In this document: one piece after another, positions 54,583 to 64,000 of the stretch | How the letters are laid out: each line of letters starts with the position of its first letter | Numbering within the stretch: position 1 is the first letter of the stretch | Assembly (NCBI GenBank): GCA_943841885.1 | Contig: CALSZZ010000002.1 | Location: 278,262-342,261, forward strand | DNA from: Candidatus Thalassarchaeaceae archaeon | GTDB taxonomy: Archaea > Thermoplasmatota > Poseidoniia > Poseidoniales > Thalassarchaeaceae | Direction: 5' to 3' | Length of the DNA: 64,000 bases | The notes under the pieces: model-generated | Seen by the model: only the letters and a program-made list of their open reading frames with translations | The model's database searches: none | Told to the model about the DNA's origin: nothing | Program-made: the position numbers and the translations under genes

Positions 54583-57500
54583 ATGGAAAAAAATGAAGAG
54601 GCGGCAAAAGGTAATTTCTTTTATCAAGATATTGCTTCTGTTCCTGTAATATTGGCTACATTAATGGTGCTATATTTCGGAGTTAGTTTTGCTGTCAATG
54701 GAGATATAGGGAATGAAGGATATGCTAACATCTTTATTCTACCTTTATCCGCTGCATTAGCATCGGTTATTGGTAGAATAAGTACATCTTATTCTATGCC
54801 AAATTTTTCTAATTATCGTTCCTTTATCGCTTCTACAGCCATAGTTATATTTGCTTTTTTAATAGATTTTATTGCAAATTTTGATAATAACGTTTTCTTT
54901 CTTACTTTTACACTAGTTGGTATATTATCGGTATTTTTATCCGAAGCAAAACGTATAGAAGAATCTGACTTAATTCTCACAACTATTATTGGTTTCCATC
55001 TAGCTGTTTCTTATGCTTCTAATTTAATTTTCGATCCAGGCTTAGATATAGACTCTCAGAGAACTGATATTGGTATTGCTTTCATTTCATTTTGGTTAGC
55101 ATCTATATCAATTGGATTTACATTAATGGGCTTATTAAAGGGGACATTAAATCAAGCAGGAAAAAGCATTATCTTTTCAGAGATACCTAATTTTCCAAAA
55201 AATCGTTCTTTCGTAATATTTTCATCCATCATATCTATTGTTTACATTATTCCATTGTTCCAATTTGATAATTATGAAAATCTAGGAGTAATATGGGCTG
55301 TTTCGACAAATGTAATAATCTTATTTTATGCTCTCTGTTACTTTGAGAAATGGCATGTCCTTGGATCTATGGTTCTTATTAATTGGTTTATTTTTACTAT
55401 GGCTCATCTTCAAGAGATTGGTAATACATTTTATCCAGGAATATTCGAAGAAGAAAGTTTCACAGGCGCATTTTCATGGGCATTCATAACCTTTTGGCTA
55501 AATGTCGGAGCGATAACTATAGCTTCAAAAGGATATTTTGGAGATATAGCACCAATGCGAAGTAAAAGTAAATTGAGGATATGGTGGGATTCTAATTATT
55601 ACTCAATTTTAATTCCTCTCTCATTCATTGTAGCTCTGACTGTAAGAGTTGTTTGGAATGTAATCCCTGCTATGAATGCCCCTGGGACTGGGACATGGGA
55701 TATGTCTGGAGGATCTGATCCTTGGTACATGAAACGTATCGTGGATTACATCTTAGCAAATAATAGTCACTTTATTTTTGATGCTGATAGGGCTTATCCA
55801 ATGGGAGCGATAAATCCTAGGCCACCATTGTTTACTTGGTCTTTAGCATTAGGTGGCATGGCATTATCATGGATTTTAGAATCAGATAACACCGGAGAGA
55901 TTGTATGGTGGAGTATAGCTTCTTTACCTGCCATTTATGGCGCACTCGTAGTTTTCCCTGTCGCAGGCATAGCATACAAAGTTCATGGAAAAAAAGCTGC
56001 AATAATTTCTGCCTGGCTTATAGCACTAATGCCGGGCCATATTAGTCGTTCCACTTTTGGAATGGTAGACCACGATTCTTTTGCAATTTTACTTCTATCA
56101 ACTGCATTTTATTTTTGGGTTAATGCTCTTTCACATATGAACCAAGAAAGAATTTTTTCAAAAACTTCTTCAAATCCATTATATCTTCTCGCTGGAATAA
56201 GAGAAACTTGGGTTAGAAATCCTAGGGTGATGTCTAACGCAACCTTAGCGGGAATCGCCTTTGCTGTGATGGCTTTAGGATGGAAAGGTTTCGTTTACGG
56301 GCCTGGAATTTTATTCTTGGTATTTTCTTTACAGGTATTATTCAATTTATTTCGCTCCAAGGATAGCTTACAACTCACATCCGCAAGTTTACAGATGTTA
56401 TTTACGCTATTTTTAATCCCACTTCCTTTCTACGCCTGGCCAGGTTTAAATTTAGTCTTAGATCCGAGTGGACTTCAACCACTTTTCTATATTATAGGCT
56501 TTACATTTATACTAGGTTGGACGACTTGTTCATTCAGGGATAAACCATGGTTACTGGTTCTCGGCGTTGGAACTATTCTAATTTCACTTATTTTATCACT
56601 ATTGTATATTTTACAAGAGGCTAATATATATGCTGGCTGGGATATTCTCTTCTCTGGTGGTTTTTACTTTGATAAGAATAAGATTTTTGGAACTATTGGA
56701 GAAGCTCAAGCACCTAGCAGAGGAGTTTTATTTGCATCCTATGGTCCAATTGTATCATTAATAGGACTAAGTTATGCATTTGTATTCCTTTGGAGGGGTG
56801 TAAGAACAAATAAGATGCCATTCACATTACTAGGATCTTGGGGAATTATTTCGACATACATGGCCTGGTCTGCGGGCAGATTCATAATCAATGCAACTCC
56901 AGTAATGGCAATTTTGGGGGGCATTGGAATTGCAATGCTCTGGCAATCAGCCAACTTTGGAAACTTTACTAAAGAATGGCGAAATTCTGGTATCGGAACT
57001 CCTCGTGCAAGATTCAATTCTCTTTGGCCAGCTACCAAAAAAAGCGTTGGTGTACCTGTTTTAGTTATTGTATTCATGCTGGTCTTTACTCAACATATAA
57101 CTTACGGTATAGATTCAGGAATACCTAGGAATTCTCAATCTGCTACAGATGTAGATAAAGCTATTTACGACATAACTCCAGATATCCTAAGGGAAAATTT
57201 ACTTGGCGAATTCTCAATACTAGGGGGCGGAGACTACAATCCTAATTCGGCTAATGGTTTAGAATATATGGGGACATTCGGCCCAAGTTTCAATTCATAT
57301 GGTTGGAATGATGCTTATGCTTGGCTTGAAGAGCAAGACAGAGATATAGGATTTAGTAACCGTCCAGCATTTTTATCTTGGTGGGATTATGGTTTTAGTG
57401 CTTTAGCACAAGGACAACATCCAACAGTAGCAGACAACTTCCAATCAGGAATACCTCACAGTGGAGGTATGCTTCTTTCTCAAGGGCAAGATGATACAAT

Positions 57501-60500
57501 CGCTCTATTCATAGCTACTCTTGCTATGGGTGACAAGAAATACAATAATGAAGTAAGCCAAGATTTATTGGCATCATTGTCAGGAACTATGAGCACCCTT
57601 CAAATAGAAGAATTTAAAAATATTATTGAGAATACACAATCGTCATTTGTATTAGAAAGAACAATGAAATTGAGAGCATCTTCTGATAATGTCGAATTAC
57701 TTAGTGGATATTTATTAGATGCCAATGGCAACCCTTCAATTATTGAAGAATGGGTTGTGGTTAATGAAGACGGAACTAGAACCTCAATGGGCCAAAATCA
57801 ATCAGCTGCTCTGTCTCTATACAATCAATCTAGGAGCTCTTCTTCAGTATCTTCTACTATGGCATCATGGAATGAAGATATGCCTCCTAGTCATTATTAT
57901 ATTGGTAATTATAAATATACCAATGACTTGATTAATGACTTTGACTCACCCTCAACTCCTATTCATAAAACAAATTCAAAGTTAGCAATGTTAAGGAATT
58001 TCCTAGTTACGGCATTCGATACTGATCAATTAGTAGATATTTATCATGGGCTCTCTTCAATAACTTATTCTATCCAAGATTATGAAAATTCATTAGGAGA
58101 GAATATTGAAAGGAATAATGAAATAAGATATTTTGCAGTTGATAACCGCTTATTCCCAAAAGGGGGGGCATATTATGAAGATTATTCATATCATCGTAGT
58201 GAAACTACTGGCATTTTCCATGCTCCAACAGGACTTTCAGGCTTAGATATGGATGATTATATAGCTACTTTTTATCAATCTCAGAGAGGAGACGGACCAA
58301 TTGTACCTAGAAGTCCACAAGAATACAATGATGCTTATTTGTCAGATTTAGAATTACAACAAAGTGGCGCATTATCTGATTCTACACAAGTAATTAGGTA
58401 TGTGGATATAGACTATCAACATCAAGAGCAATTCTTTGAAACCATGGTTGCTAGGACTTATGTGGGCTATGGATCTTCAACTTTAGGTCTGGAAGGAGAT
58501 GCAGAAACACCTTCAGTATGGGTTAATCCTCAAACAACCGGAAAGATCGGAGCACCAGGTTCCTACTTACAGAATGCTTGGGCCCTTCCTGGTGCTATGA
58601 TGAATCATATGGTAATATCGAACTGGTATGATAATGATTATGATGACGATGGTATACTCAATTCTGTCGACGATTCTAAATGTCTAGATATCATTGAGAA
58701 TAATACGGTATCAGATATTTCTTCAGGAGATAATAAAATAGAACTAGAAGATGCATCTCTGCTGCCATTCGACGGAGGGGCTTATCTCTATCACATAGAA
58801 GGAAACCTCTCCATTAAATGGACTGGTAAAGATGGCAATACATTAACAGGAGTTACAGGTATATCTAAGAATGTAACTTCAAATTCATTACTTTCTCACA
58901 ACCCAGACCCACTTTGTAGTTCTATTTACGACTCAAATCATTTTGTTAAAATTCTGAAATACTACAGTGGTGCAACCCTTGAAGGAACTGTTTCACTCGA
59001 TGGAGAGGGAATTGTACCCAATGCACGAATACTAATTGAAAGAGATGCATTCAGTGGAGAAGAAATGCCAGATGAGAATGGAAATGTAATTGACGAAGAT
59101 CCAAGGACATATTGGGTGCCAATAGGACACACTGATGCAAATTCAGAAGGAGAATTCTCATTCACAGTACCTTCAGGTAAAATACGTGTTTCAGCATTCA
59201 TTGGAGAGACTAATCTCGATGCAGCCCGTGCTTCAATTATGAGTTCAGATGTTGGGCAAACAATGTTTGAGTTGACGATTGAAGAAAATAACCAAAGAGC
59301 AATTAATCCTGTCACAGGAATATTGGGTAATGTTTCAGGATCTACATGGTTATCTGAAACTATAGTTAACGTATCTGAGACGCAGGGGCATAGTAATGGT
59401 GTCGAAAAAGTTGAAGTATCGATTGATGTATCTTCATCTTCATCATCTGGTGTATTGTCCTGGACCGGAAATTCAGAATTCAATGGTGCACCTATATTGG
59501 ATGCGGAAGTAATTCTTTCTCCTTCGTCAGACCTAATTGAATTAGATGACTATGTAGTAACTACTTCTAACGGCTCTGTAGACGGTGAGAACTTACAATT
59601 CCAAGGAACTGGTGAGGTAATATTTAGTGGCCCTGGTAGTGTCCGCTCTGAAAATATTCTGTCCGTCTCAGATTTTACTGGAACGCATATTCAAAGTATA
59701 TACAATAATCATAGCGTTTCAGGAGATGGATTATTTACTGGTGTAGGAAAAATTACAAACGGGATAATAAATGATATCATAGAAATTAATGATTGTCAAA
59801 ATGATTCTATCCCAACAGGGGAAGATATCTGTAAATTGGCAGATGGAGAATATCTGATGGATGGCATCTTCAATGCATCAGGAAAATATACCTCTGTAGG
59901 AGTATCTACATTTACTAGGGGCCTCAATCAAGCAACTTTGCTAGGTTCGGGAATATTTACTACTAGTGAAGAGACCAATCTTGATTCTTACGGGATAATT
60001 AACGGTACTGGAGTATTTTCTGGTTCTGGTTTATTTAGTGGCCCAATGGTTCAACCTGGTACATTCACAGTGAATAATGCAATACCCGGATTATACGATA
60101 TAACTATCATCCTTGAAGATGGGACATCAGTTGACTTAGATAGTACTTTCAATGTACCACTACTAGGATCCTTAGCGCCCATTTTAATTGATGTTCCAGC
60201 AGGATCAATATCTGGTTCATTAGTCGATACTTCGGGAGAAGTTGTTAATTCATCAATTTCACTCATTCTAAATGATAATATTTCTTCTTCTAAGGATGCC
60301 ACTGAGGATTGTTCGATTGTTAATTTCGCACCGTGCTTAATTTATCCAGATGAACAAGGAAAGATATTGTTTGGCCCAATTGCTCCTGGTGAATATATTG
60401 TAGAGATTGATTCAGATATGGATGGAATGCCTGAAGTAAGTGAATTATATATCTTTGATACAAATTCACCTTCCGATGTCTCTTTCCCGTCACCTTTACC

Positions 60501-63500
60501 AGATACCTCAGATATTTATTTTACAGTATCTGATGAAGGCGTCAATGTAGCAAATCTAAATATTTCTTTTTATCAGGAAAATATGCCAGATCATGAAATA
60601 GCTGTAAATTATGACTCTGAATCTAGTAATTACTTCGTTGAATTGACTCAAGGAACATGGATATTAAGTCATGATATTGATGAAAACAAACAAATTTGGA
60701 AGAGCATAGATGTTGATTCTGAAGATATGAATTTGGAGATTAATATAGAAATTAGTAAATTAATTTCGGGTATTGTTAAGAATACTATACAAATAGACTC
60801 TATTACCGGAGAGCCGATAGAAAATGTACTTCCAAATACATTAGTTTCTTTCTTTTGGGATGGTTTAAGTACTTCGGCATATACAAATTTAGAAGGTCAA
60901 TTTGAAGTCACTTTACCTGTGAATTCTACAGTAGATGTTTCAGTGGAGTATTCACTTGAGAAAGCGTATTCTTCCAGTGCTAGATTTATTGTAAATGATG
61001 TATTATCAGATACTCAAAATATTACTTTATTGGTAGAAGAATCAGTGATAGTTGACGGCACTGTGAATATGGATGTCATTGGTAATTATTATACGGATTC
61101 ATTGAAAGACTGGAGTGAAATTAATGTTATTGCATCACAATCACCCGAAAACTCTAGTTTACCTGACACTAGGGCCATTGTCGATTCCAGTGGTAATTTC
61201 CAAATGTACTTAAAAGAAGGAGATTGGAAATTTACATTGATAGACAGCCCTGTTCTAAGTGATGAACAAACTATTACAATAAATAATACAAATAAGATAG
61301 TTGACTTACTTACACAATCTAATCACAGCACTCTAGTTATCGATTTTTACCTAGATCAAAGTGGAGATTCTAATATTTCTAACGGTACTTTGGTTTCTTA
61401 TCCCTTTGCCATTAAATCGTTAAATCCGTTAATTCCTACAAAAGAAATTTCTTTGGATGATCCTGAATGGATTTCTGAGGGGCGTGCTGAAGTAAATCTA
61501 ACTCCTGGATCTTACTCAATTGTTATTGATAGGCCAAATCCTAATTCTGGAAACTTATTTGACACACTTTATACTACAGACGACAATATTAGAGTTGGCT
61601 TAATAGCTGAGAATATTAGTACTTCAATAGCCTTTGAACCTAACTGGCTTACTAATATAACTTTCAATAATGAAAGTGGAGGTCCTCTTTCTGACCATCT
61701 TGTAAGATTCAAGGATATGGAGTCAGGATGGTTATTATCTTTTATGACTAACTCTTCAGGATCAATTTCTGAATATATTCCTGAAGGTGAATGGATGGTT
61801 ATTGTCGAGAACTTTGAATCCAGCCCGGGAATTTATGAAAGTCTAAGGCAATCAATATCAATTTCTTCGATATCTGCTGGATTAAATTCAATCATGTCCA
61901 CTGCAGAAGTTGCCATGGTAAATATCATATTGTCTAATGATGGAGCTCCATTATCTGATATTCAAGTTAATCTCGAAAATACTGAAAGAGGTAGTCTAAA
62001 CTCCCTATACTCTAATGACTTAGGAATAATCGAATTAAAGATAGAACCTGACTACTGGAACTTAGAATTAAATTATACTGATTCTGAAGGGGTAATGTGG
62101 ATAGTTGAAAGCATGCCAATCTCCGAATCTGGTCTAGTTGCTGGAAATAATACTGATGTTTTAGTAAATGTTACTAAATTAGTTATACTAAAAGGTACTG
62201 TATTTTGGGATCTTAATGATAACCAACAACCTAATTTTGGAGAAGGAGTTTCGAATGTTACTGTATCATTAGAATCAGGTACAGAAAATAAACATCTGAC
62301 AACAGATGAAGATGGCGCTTGGTCGATATATTTGCTATTTGGAGGAACATGGAATATTTCTACCTATATTGATGGTTTCAGTAATGAAACATCCTCAGTA
62401 TCTCTTATATCAGATTCCAATTCAAAACATATACAAATTACAGCCGGTTCTGTTTCTGTTTCTGGTAGCATATCTTACATTGATGAAAATCAATTTAATC
62501 AAATAAAGGATGATTTGACATTTATCTTAGTTCCTTCGGAAGGAATAGTCAGGGAAAGAGTAACTCCAAACATGATAATGGATGAAAATAATTCTTGGAA
62601 TGGGGAGTGGAATGCTATGTTAGAGCCAGGAGATTGGATCGCATGGGCGTTTGTTTCTTCTTCAAATGAAGTTCCATATTTAGTGTCGATCGACAATCTT
62701 GATGTCGGTGTCGATGGTGGATCAATTGACTCAGAATTATCTCTTGGAGGTAAATTAGTATTGGACACAGAATGGCTGGATTATGAAGGTACTCCTCGCT
62801 CACTGACTGATATAGAATCTCATAATATAGTAATCAACTTACAATCCTCAGGAATAAGTTGGGATGAATCATTAGATTCGGAAGGTCTACTGGAATTAAT
62901 ATTACCAGTAGGGAGAATTGATACTTCAAGTTCTTTCAACATAACTCAAGAGGATAGAAATATGGATTATTATGGTGGACAGGGAGCAACTATTAGGCCA
63001 TCTCAAGAGACACCTATTACAACTCTCATGATTGATCGTTTATCTAAACAAGATATCTCTATAACTAACTCAGGTGTTGATAATGTAATGCTTTCCTTGA
63101 ATAATACAAACTGTAATTTAGATTGTAACTATGATAATGTTGTTTTCAAGTTAGATATAGAATATCTTGGCCATCAAGCCTTCGACAGTTATTCAATTAG
63201 TTCAGTAGTTCCTGGTGCAGACGGCCAAGATTGGTCTGTTGAATTCAAGGACTCAAACAACTCTTGGGTATCAACCGCATCAATTGAACTCGGCTTAGAA
63301 AACTCTCTTAATTTGGACGACTTTAGCGTTCGAGTTATCCCACCTAATGCATCTACAGCTCATCATTTAATTAATGGTCATCAAATTAAGATTATTTTTG
63401 TTACCGATCAGGGATATAGTTTAGAACATCCATTGTTGGTAAACGTGCCTCAGAATAATCTATTCTCTTCAATAGGTTACTCTGATGAAATAATCGGAGT

Positions 63501-64000
63501 CGCTCCTGGCGAACCGTCAGTTATAGACTTTAATTTCATTAATGATGGAAATGGTGATGACGTATTTACTTTTGATTTTTCAGTAGACTCTCTAGAAAAT
63601 TGGAATGTTGCAGGAATTAGTTCTCAACCAATTGCTCCTTTTACAGAAGGGCAAACATCTGTTACAATTACTCCTCCATCTAATATGTCTGACGACCCTT
63701 ATACTTTGAGTCTTTTAGTTACCGATTCAGACGATAATTCCTACGGACCATTTGATGTTCTTGTACAAAAATCATCACCTATATTGTCTTTGTCTTCATC
63801 TACGAAAATCCAATTGTTAAGTGGTGACTCTGGTCCAATTTCAGGTGAATTTGCAACATACTTGGTGAAAGTTGAGAATAATGGATTAATTGACGCCGAT
63901 TCAGTCGAACTAAATATTATTCTCTGTCAAGATATATATTGTGTCGAGAAGATCAATGTAAACGGTTCGGATATTCGTAATGTTCCAGCTAATGGAGAAT
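54583..64000 (+). CDS. aglB: AglB/STT3 oligosaccharyltransferase with a giant C-terminal ectodomain, 3' partial
   Basis: AglB transfers lipid-linked glycans to asparagine in N-glycosylated proteins. The frame is open to the window edge (3139 codons). Residues 1-890 hold many membrane helices with the external-loop motif GGSDPWYMKR (376-384, Asp379), the second acidic motif GMVDHDSF (493-500), and NPRPPL (411-416). The STT3 signature WWDYG is at 933-937, within LSWWDYGFSALAQGQHPTVADN. The usual soluble C-terminal domain seems to end near residue 1345, where a TSP3-like DYDDDGILNSVDD occurs. At least 1790 further residues of carboxypeptidase-regulatory-like, Ig-like and NEW3/CARDB-like repeats follow. 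Typical archaeal AglB has under 1000 residues. The end of the protein, and any final anchor, are beyond the window. Confidence 0.93.
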   Translation, partial: MEKNEEAAKGNFFYQDIASVPVILATLMVLYFGVSFAVNGDIGNEGYANIFILPLSAALASVIGRISTSYSMPNFSNYRSFIASTAIVIFAFLIDFIANFDNNVFFLTFTLVGILSVFLSEAKRIEESDLILTTIIGFHLAVSYASNLIFDPGLDIDSQRTDIGIAFISFWLASISIGFTLMGLLKGTLNQAGKSIIFSEIPNFPKNRSFVIFSSIISIVYIIPLFQFDNYENLGVIWAVSTNVIILFYALCYFEKWHVLGSMVLINWFIFTMAHLQEIGNTFYPGIFEEESFTGAFSWAFITFWLNVGAITIASKGYFGDIAPMRSKSKLRIWWDSNYYSILIPLSFIVALTVRVVWNVIPAMNAPGTGTWDMSGGSDPWYMKRIVDYILANNSHFIFDADRAYPMGAINPRPPLFTWSLALGGMALSWILESDNTGEIVWWSIASLPAIYGALVVFPVAGIAYKVHGKKAAIISAWLIALMPGHISRSTFGMVDHDSFAILLLSTAFYFWVNALSHMNQERIFSKTSSNPLYLLAGIRETWVRNPRVMSNATLAGIAFAVMALGWKGFVYGPGILFLVFSLQVLFNLFRSKDSLQLTSASLQMLFTLFLIPLPFYAWPGLNLVLDPSGLQPLFYIIGFTFILGWTTCSFRDKPWLLVLGVGTILISLILSLLYILQEANIYAGWDILFSGGFYFDKNKIFGTIGEAQAPSRGVLFASYGPIVSLIGLSYAFVFLWRGVRTNKMPFTLLGSWGIISTYMAWSAGRFIINATPVMAILGGIGIAMLWQSANFGNFTKEWRNSGIGTPRARFNSLWPATKKSVGVPVLVIVFMLVFTQHITYGIDSGIPRNSQSATDVDKAIYDITPDILRENLLGEFSILGGGDYNPNSANGLEYMGTFGPSFNSYGWNDAYAWLEEQDRDIGFSNRPAFLSWWDYGFSALAQGQHPTVADNFQSGIPHSGGMLLSQGQDDTIALFIATLAMGDKKYNNEVSQDLLASLSGTMSTLQIEEFKNIIENTQSSFVLERTMKLRASSDNVELLSGYLLDANGNPSIIEEWVVVNEDGTRTSMGQNQSAALSLYNQSRSSSSVSSTMASWNEDMPPSHYYIGNYKYTNDLINDFDSPSTPIHKTNSKLAMLRNFLVTAFDTDQLVDIYHGLSSITYSIQDYENSLGENIERNNEIRYFAVDNRLFPKGGAYYEDYSYHRSETTGIFHAPTGLSGLDMDDYIATFYQSQRGDGPIVPRSPQEYNDAYLSDLELQQSGALSDSTQVIRYVDIDYQHQEQFFETMVARTYVGYGSSTLGLEGDAETPSVWVNPQTTGKIGAPGSYLQNAWALPGAMMNHMVISNWYDNDYDDDGILNSVDDSKCLDIIENNTVSDISSGDNKIELEDASLLPFDGGAYLYHIEGNLSIKWTGKDGNTLTGVTGISKNVTSNSLLSHNPDPLCSSIYDSNHFVKILKYYSGATLEGTVSLDGEGIVPNARILIERDAFSGEEMPDENGNVIDEDPRTYWVPIGHTDANSEGEFSFTVPSGKIRVSAFIGETNLDAARASIMSSDVGQTMFELTIEENNQRAINPVTGILGNVSGSTWLSETIVNVSETQGHSNGVEKVEVSIDVSSSSSSGVLSWTGNSEFNGAPILDAEVILSPSSDLIELDDYVVTTSNGSVDGENLQFQGTGEVIFSGPGSVRSENILSVSDFTGTHIQSIYNNHSVSGDGLFTGVGKITNGIINDIIEINDCQNDSIPTGEDICKLADGEYLMDGIFNASGKYTSVGVSTFTRGLNQATLLGSGIFTTSEETNLDSYGIINGTGVFSGSGLFSGPMVQPGTFTVNNAIPGLYDITIILEDGTSVDLDSTFNVPLLGSLAPILIDVPAGSISGSLVDTSGEVVNSSISLILNDNISSSKDATEDCSIVNFAPCLIYPDEQGKILFGPIAPGEYIVEIDSDMDGMPEVSELYIFDTNSPSDVSFPSPLPDTSDIYFTVSDEGVNVANLNISFYQENMPDHEIAVNYDSESSNYFVELTQGTWILSHDIDENKQIWKSIDVDSEDMNLEINIEISKLISGIVKNTIQIDSITGEPIENVLPNTLVSFFWDGLSTSAYTNLEGQFEVTLPVNSTVDVSVEYSLEKAYSSSARFIVNDVLSDTQNITLLVEESVIVDGTVNMDVIGNYYTDSLKDWSEINVIASQSPENSSLPDTRAIVDSSGNFQMYLKEGDWKFTLIDSPVLSDEQTITINNTNKIVDLLTQSNHSTLVIDFYLDQSGDSNISNGTLVSYPFAIKSLNPLIPTKEISLDDPEWISEGRAEVNLTPGSYSIVIDRPNPNSGNLFDTLYTTDDNIRVGLIAENISTSIAFEPNWLTNITFNNESGGPLSDHLVRFKDMESGWLLSFMTNSSGSISEYIPEGEWMVIVENFESSPGIYESLRQSISISSISAGLNSIMSTAEVAMVNIILSNDGAPLSDIQVNLENTERGSLNSLYSNDLGIIELKIEPDYWNLELNYTDSEGVMWIVESMPISESGLVAGNNTDVLVNVTKLVILKGTVFWDLNDNQQPNFGEGVSNVTVSLESGTENKHLTTDEDGAWSIYLLFGGTWNISTYIDGFSNETSSVSLISDSNSKHIQITAGSVSVSGSISYIDENQFNQIKDDLTFILVPSEGIVRERVTPNMIMDENNSWNGEWNAMLEPGDWIAWAFVSSSNEVPYLVSIDNLDVGVDGGSIDSELSLGGKLVLDTEWLDYEGTPRSLTDIESHNIVINLQSSGISWDESLDSEGLLELILPVGRIDTSSSFNITQEDRNMDYYGGQGATIRPSQETPITTLMIDRLSKQDISITNSGVDNVMLSLNNTNCNLDCNYDNVVFKLDIEYLGHQAFDSYSISSVVPGADGQDWSVEFKDSNNSWVSTASIELGLENSLNLDDFSVRVIPPNASTAHHLINGHQIKIIFVTDQGYSLEHPLLVNVPQNNLFSSIGYSDEIIGVAPGEPSVIDFNFINDGNGDDVFTFDFSVDSLENWNVAGISSQPIAPFTEGQTSVTITPPSNMSDDPYTLSLLVTDSDDNSYGPFDVLVQKSSPILSLSSSTKIQLLSGDSGPISGEFATYLVKVENNGLIDADSVELNIILCQDIYCVEKINVNGSDIRNVPANGE

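Overview
This is an AT-rich window from an archaeon, most likely a marine planktonic euryarchaeon of the Poseidoniia (Marine Group II, or the related Group III). The domain is set by aRF1, aIF2-beta, the tRNA Cm56 methyltransferase, class I LysRS, CDP-archaeol synthase, an AglB/STT3 oligosaccharyltransferase and GGTGAT-type ribosome binding sites. The narrower assignment rests on the mix of these with bacterial-looking catabolic genes and very large Ig-like, calcium-repeat surface proteins. It is inference, not phylogeny.

Layout. 1-2864 (-): folP, a TraB-family membrane protein and a partial YeiH-family transporter. 2919-8903 (+): a membrane protein, trm56, carA and carB, tightly coupled. 8912-11603 (-): lysS, a GfcR-like regulator and dut, divergent from aIF2-beta (11691-12095). 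12119-14518 (-): an unknown protein, a pterin carbinolamine dehydratase, a nitroreductase and a quinone-oxidoreductase-like MDR enzyme. 14636-20589: a NOG1-like GTPase, a convergent 39-residue zinc ribbon gene, pyrH with two small membrane proteins (-), then prf1 and argS (+). 20590-30971 (-): lipA, branched-chain 2-oxoacid dehydrogenase E1-alpha, E1-beta, E2 and E3, lipB, a class V aminotransferase, a UbiX-like enzyme and a SAP-M28 peptidase. 31064-32225 (+): a FolM-like SDR and folB. tRNA-Leu(UAA) is at 32241-32325 (-).

The second half is dominated by the cell surface. It holds a 976-residue anchored protein, a 2979-residue protein (calcium-type repeats, a degenerate transglutaminase domain, Ig-like repeats, DUF4129), a beta-helix-like anchored protein, and an AglB that runs off the window at more than 3139 residues because a huge ectodomain is joined to the oligosaccharyltransferase. 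Between them lie an XPD-like helicase, a ribbon-helix-helix regulator with a small repeat protein, an HD phosphohydrolase, gdhA, carS and purD.

Together the genes suggest an aerobic heterotroph that takes up and breaks down protein (M28 peptidase, Gdh, branched-chain dehydrogenase with its own lipoate synthesis), makes pyrimidines, purines and probably folate or pterins, and builds an elaborate N-glycosylated surface. One stretch (about 26165-27680) carries more than a dozen single-base frame breaks in E2, the start of E3 and the end of E1-beta. It looks like local sequence error rather than gene decay. No gene-free stretch longer than 300 bases exists in the window, and I saw no rRNA, CRISPR array, insertion sequence or provirus.
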